From NCBI GenBank assembly GCA_033026295.1, contig CM065173.1, positions 6,076,001-6,140,000 of the forward strand: DNA of 64,000 nucleotides, read 5' to 3'. The notes beneath the pieces were generated by a model. It did not search any database. It worked only from the letters and a program-made list of their open reading frames with translations, and was not told the origin of the DNA. Position numbers and translations under genes: made by a program. This document shows, piece by piece, positions 62,850-64,000 of the stretch. Numbering within the stretch: position 1 is the first letter of the stretch; the number at the start of each line of letters is the position of its first letter. This DNA comes from Channa striata (taxonomy: Eukaryota > Chordata > Actinopteri > Anabantiformes > Channidae).

Positions 62850-63060
62850 ATCATGTTCTTAGTGACAAGTTTGAAGAAATGATCTGCGTGGATATTGCAT
62901 TTAGAAGAAAAGGTCACTTTGACCCTTTGACCTCCAAATGTAATGCATTCATCCTCCAGTTCAGTTGGATGTGTGGCACATCTGAAGAATAAATGCGATA
63001 TGGGATTCACGGGTCTGGGACAAACGGACAGACAGAAAATTGATGTCTTCAGTGGCAGCG
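62850..63060 (+). repeat. Old dispersed repeat of the 'cactttgaccctttgacc' type
   Basis: The order of words 'aagtttgaagaaat', 'gtcactttgaccctttgacc', 'ttcatcctccagttcagttg', 'gatatgggattcacgggt' and 'gacaaacggacagacagaaa' follows a very widespread dispersed repeat of fish and other animals as I remember it. It creates the 150-codon minus-strand frame at 62654-63106, which is therefore not a gene. Exact limits and class are uncertain. Confidence 0.55.
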
Positions 63061-64000
63061 GAAGCCGTTTAGCTTCAGATAATACACCCGTCATTACATG
63101 TTTCACTTAGTGTTTATCCATGTTGAGAATTCAAAGGAAAGATATGTTTTTTGCATTGCAGTGTAAACACCGGGTTTCTCTCATGCAGTAAAAAGGTTTA
63201 TAGTTTTTTTGGGGGGGGCAATATTATTTTGCTTGCAATAAAAATCATGTCTTTTATTACTCAAAGGCTCCATCCTACTCTTGTTTGTACTGGGAATCAT
63301 GGGTTTTAGTAGCATTGGCACAGACTAATACATGTTTGGTGTTTCTGACTGTCCCATAATCATGAATGCAATATCACAAGTGCGAATGTAAATTGCAACT
63401 TAACTAAGAGGTGGAGACACACACCAGCACGGCTGTAATTATAGTTAATAATGTAAAGAAGAACCCGTGTGCACATTCACATCAGTTACGCCTCCAAACC
63501 AGTTCCAGCCTCAAATGTCTGCACAGTGAGTTTACTTTGCAAATGCTGACATCATGTTCACTAAGATGATTCATACTGTGGCTGCCACATTACAAAAATT
63601 CCTATAAGAATGTTAAAATTCCAGAGATGAAATGACAGGGTTTGTTGCAGCAGCAGGGCGTCTGGTCAGCGTCGCTGTACTCTTTAAGAACAGCCGTAAT
63701 GACGAGTGACGCGTATAACCAGCAGACCTCTGCAGCTCTGACCCCTGCATCACCCGGCTGCCCCCCCCACCCCACAGCTGCTGTCTGACATACCGATGGA
63801 TGCACGGCCAAGAGACAGAATGTTAATGATGCTCAGCAGCAGCGGCTCCGTCCTCCCGTTTAAAAAACACAGGCTTTTACTTCCCATATGGTTGTGACAT
63901 AAATTATGATCACAGACATTATCTCAGGCCTCTCGACAATCAAGCGCTCCGTCTGCAGGAGGACGACTTTCCACAAAATCTCGATAAAACTCAAAGGCAA
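63061..64000. other. Non-coding stretch, no gene seen
   Basis: Unique sequence with a homopolymer junction (7 T then 8 G at 63207-63218) and a C run near 63762. No exon or RNA gene is recognised up to the window edge. Confidence 0.5.

Noticed and set aside
62654..63106. 150-codon minus-strand frame
   Set aside because: Overlaps an old dispersed repeat; no protein similarity recognised.
1..64000. CRISPR arrays, operons, bacterial-type systems
   Set aside because: The sequence is vertebrate; no spaced direct-repeat arrays or gene clusters are present.

Overview
This 64 kb window looks like teleost fish nuclear DNA, probably percomorph. The evidence is long CA/TG microsatellites, CpG depletion, fragments of an L2-type LINE with the abundant fish-type 3' tail, a Tc1/mariner element with recognisable inverted ends, tRNA-headed SINEs and several other fish-type dispersed repeats. 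I found no host protein-coding exon I could defend. The open frames lie in simple sequence, in strand-asymmetric sequence or in transposon relics. The window therefore reads as an intergenic gene desert or the inside of very large introns.

Layout. 1-4.5 kb: unique sequence with a long (TG)n, a pyrimidine-rich stretch and one enhancer-like block (3.26-3.49 kb). 4.5-8.1 kb: a copy of an unclassified SINE-like family (called family B here), a GGAT-tailed repeat end, a Tc1-like scrap and a 600-base purine-rich strand with a G-run cluster. 8-21 kb: mostly unique AT-rich DNA, two more family B copies and a hairpin at 10.6 kb. 21-24.3 kb: an old L2 reverse-transcriptase fragment, an AT-rich block rich in TAATTA cores (21.84-22.14 kb) and an L2 3' end. 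24.3-34.7 kb: three copies of a classic tRNA-derived SINE (family A), a CGG run, further enhancer-like blocks and a CT/CA compound microsatellite. 35.2-36.2 kb: a decayed Tc1-like transposon with both ends. 42.4-43.7 kb: a palindromic MITE-like element next to the best preserved LINE fragment, which shows three reverse-transcriptase motifs. 45-50 kb: a perfect 15-bp hairpin and long (CA)n arrays. 50-60 kb: unique sequence with enhancer-like blocks, an L2 tail, family A and B fragments and an octamer site. 60-64 kb: a CpG-rich patch with a good TATA box (the only promoter-like signal) and an old dispersed repeat.

No genes work together here. What can be supported is the transposon record and a set of candidate regulatory blocks. 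The most interesting items are family B (five copies in one orientation, with A- and B-box-like promoter motifs), the purine-asymmetric tract, the CpG/TATA patch at 61.1 kb and the homeodomain/POU-site-rich blocks. All regulatory calls are inference from motif content and need cross-species alignment.
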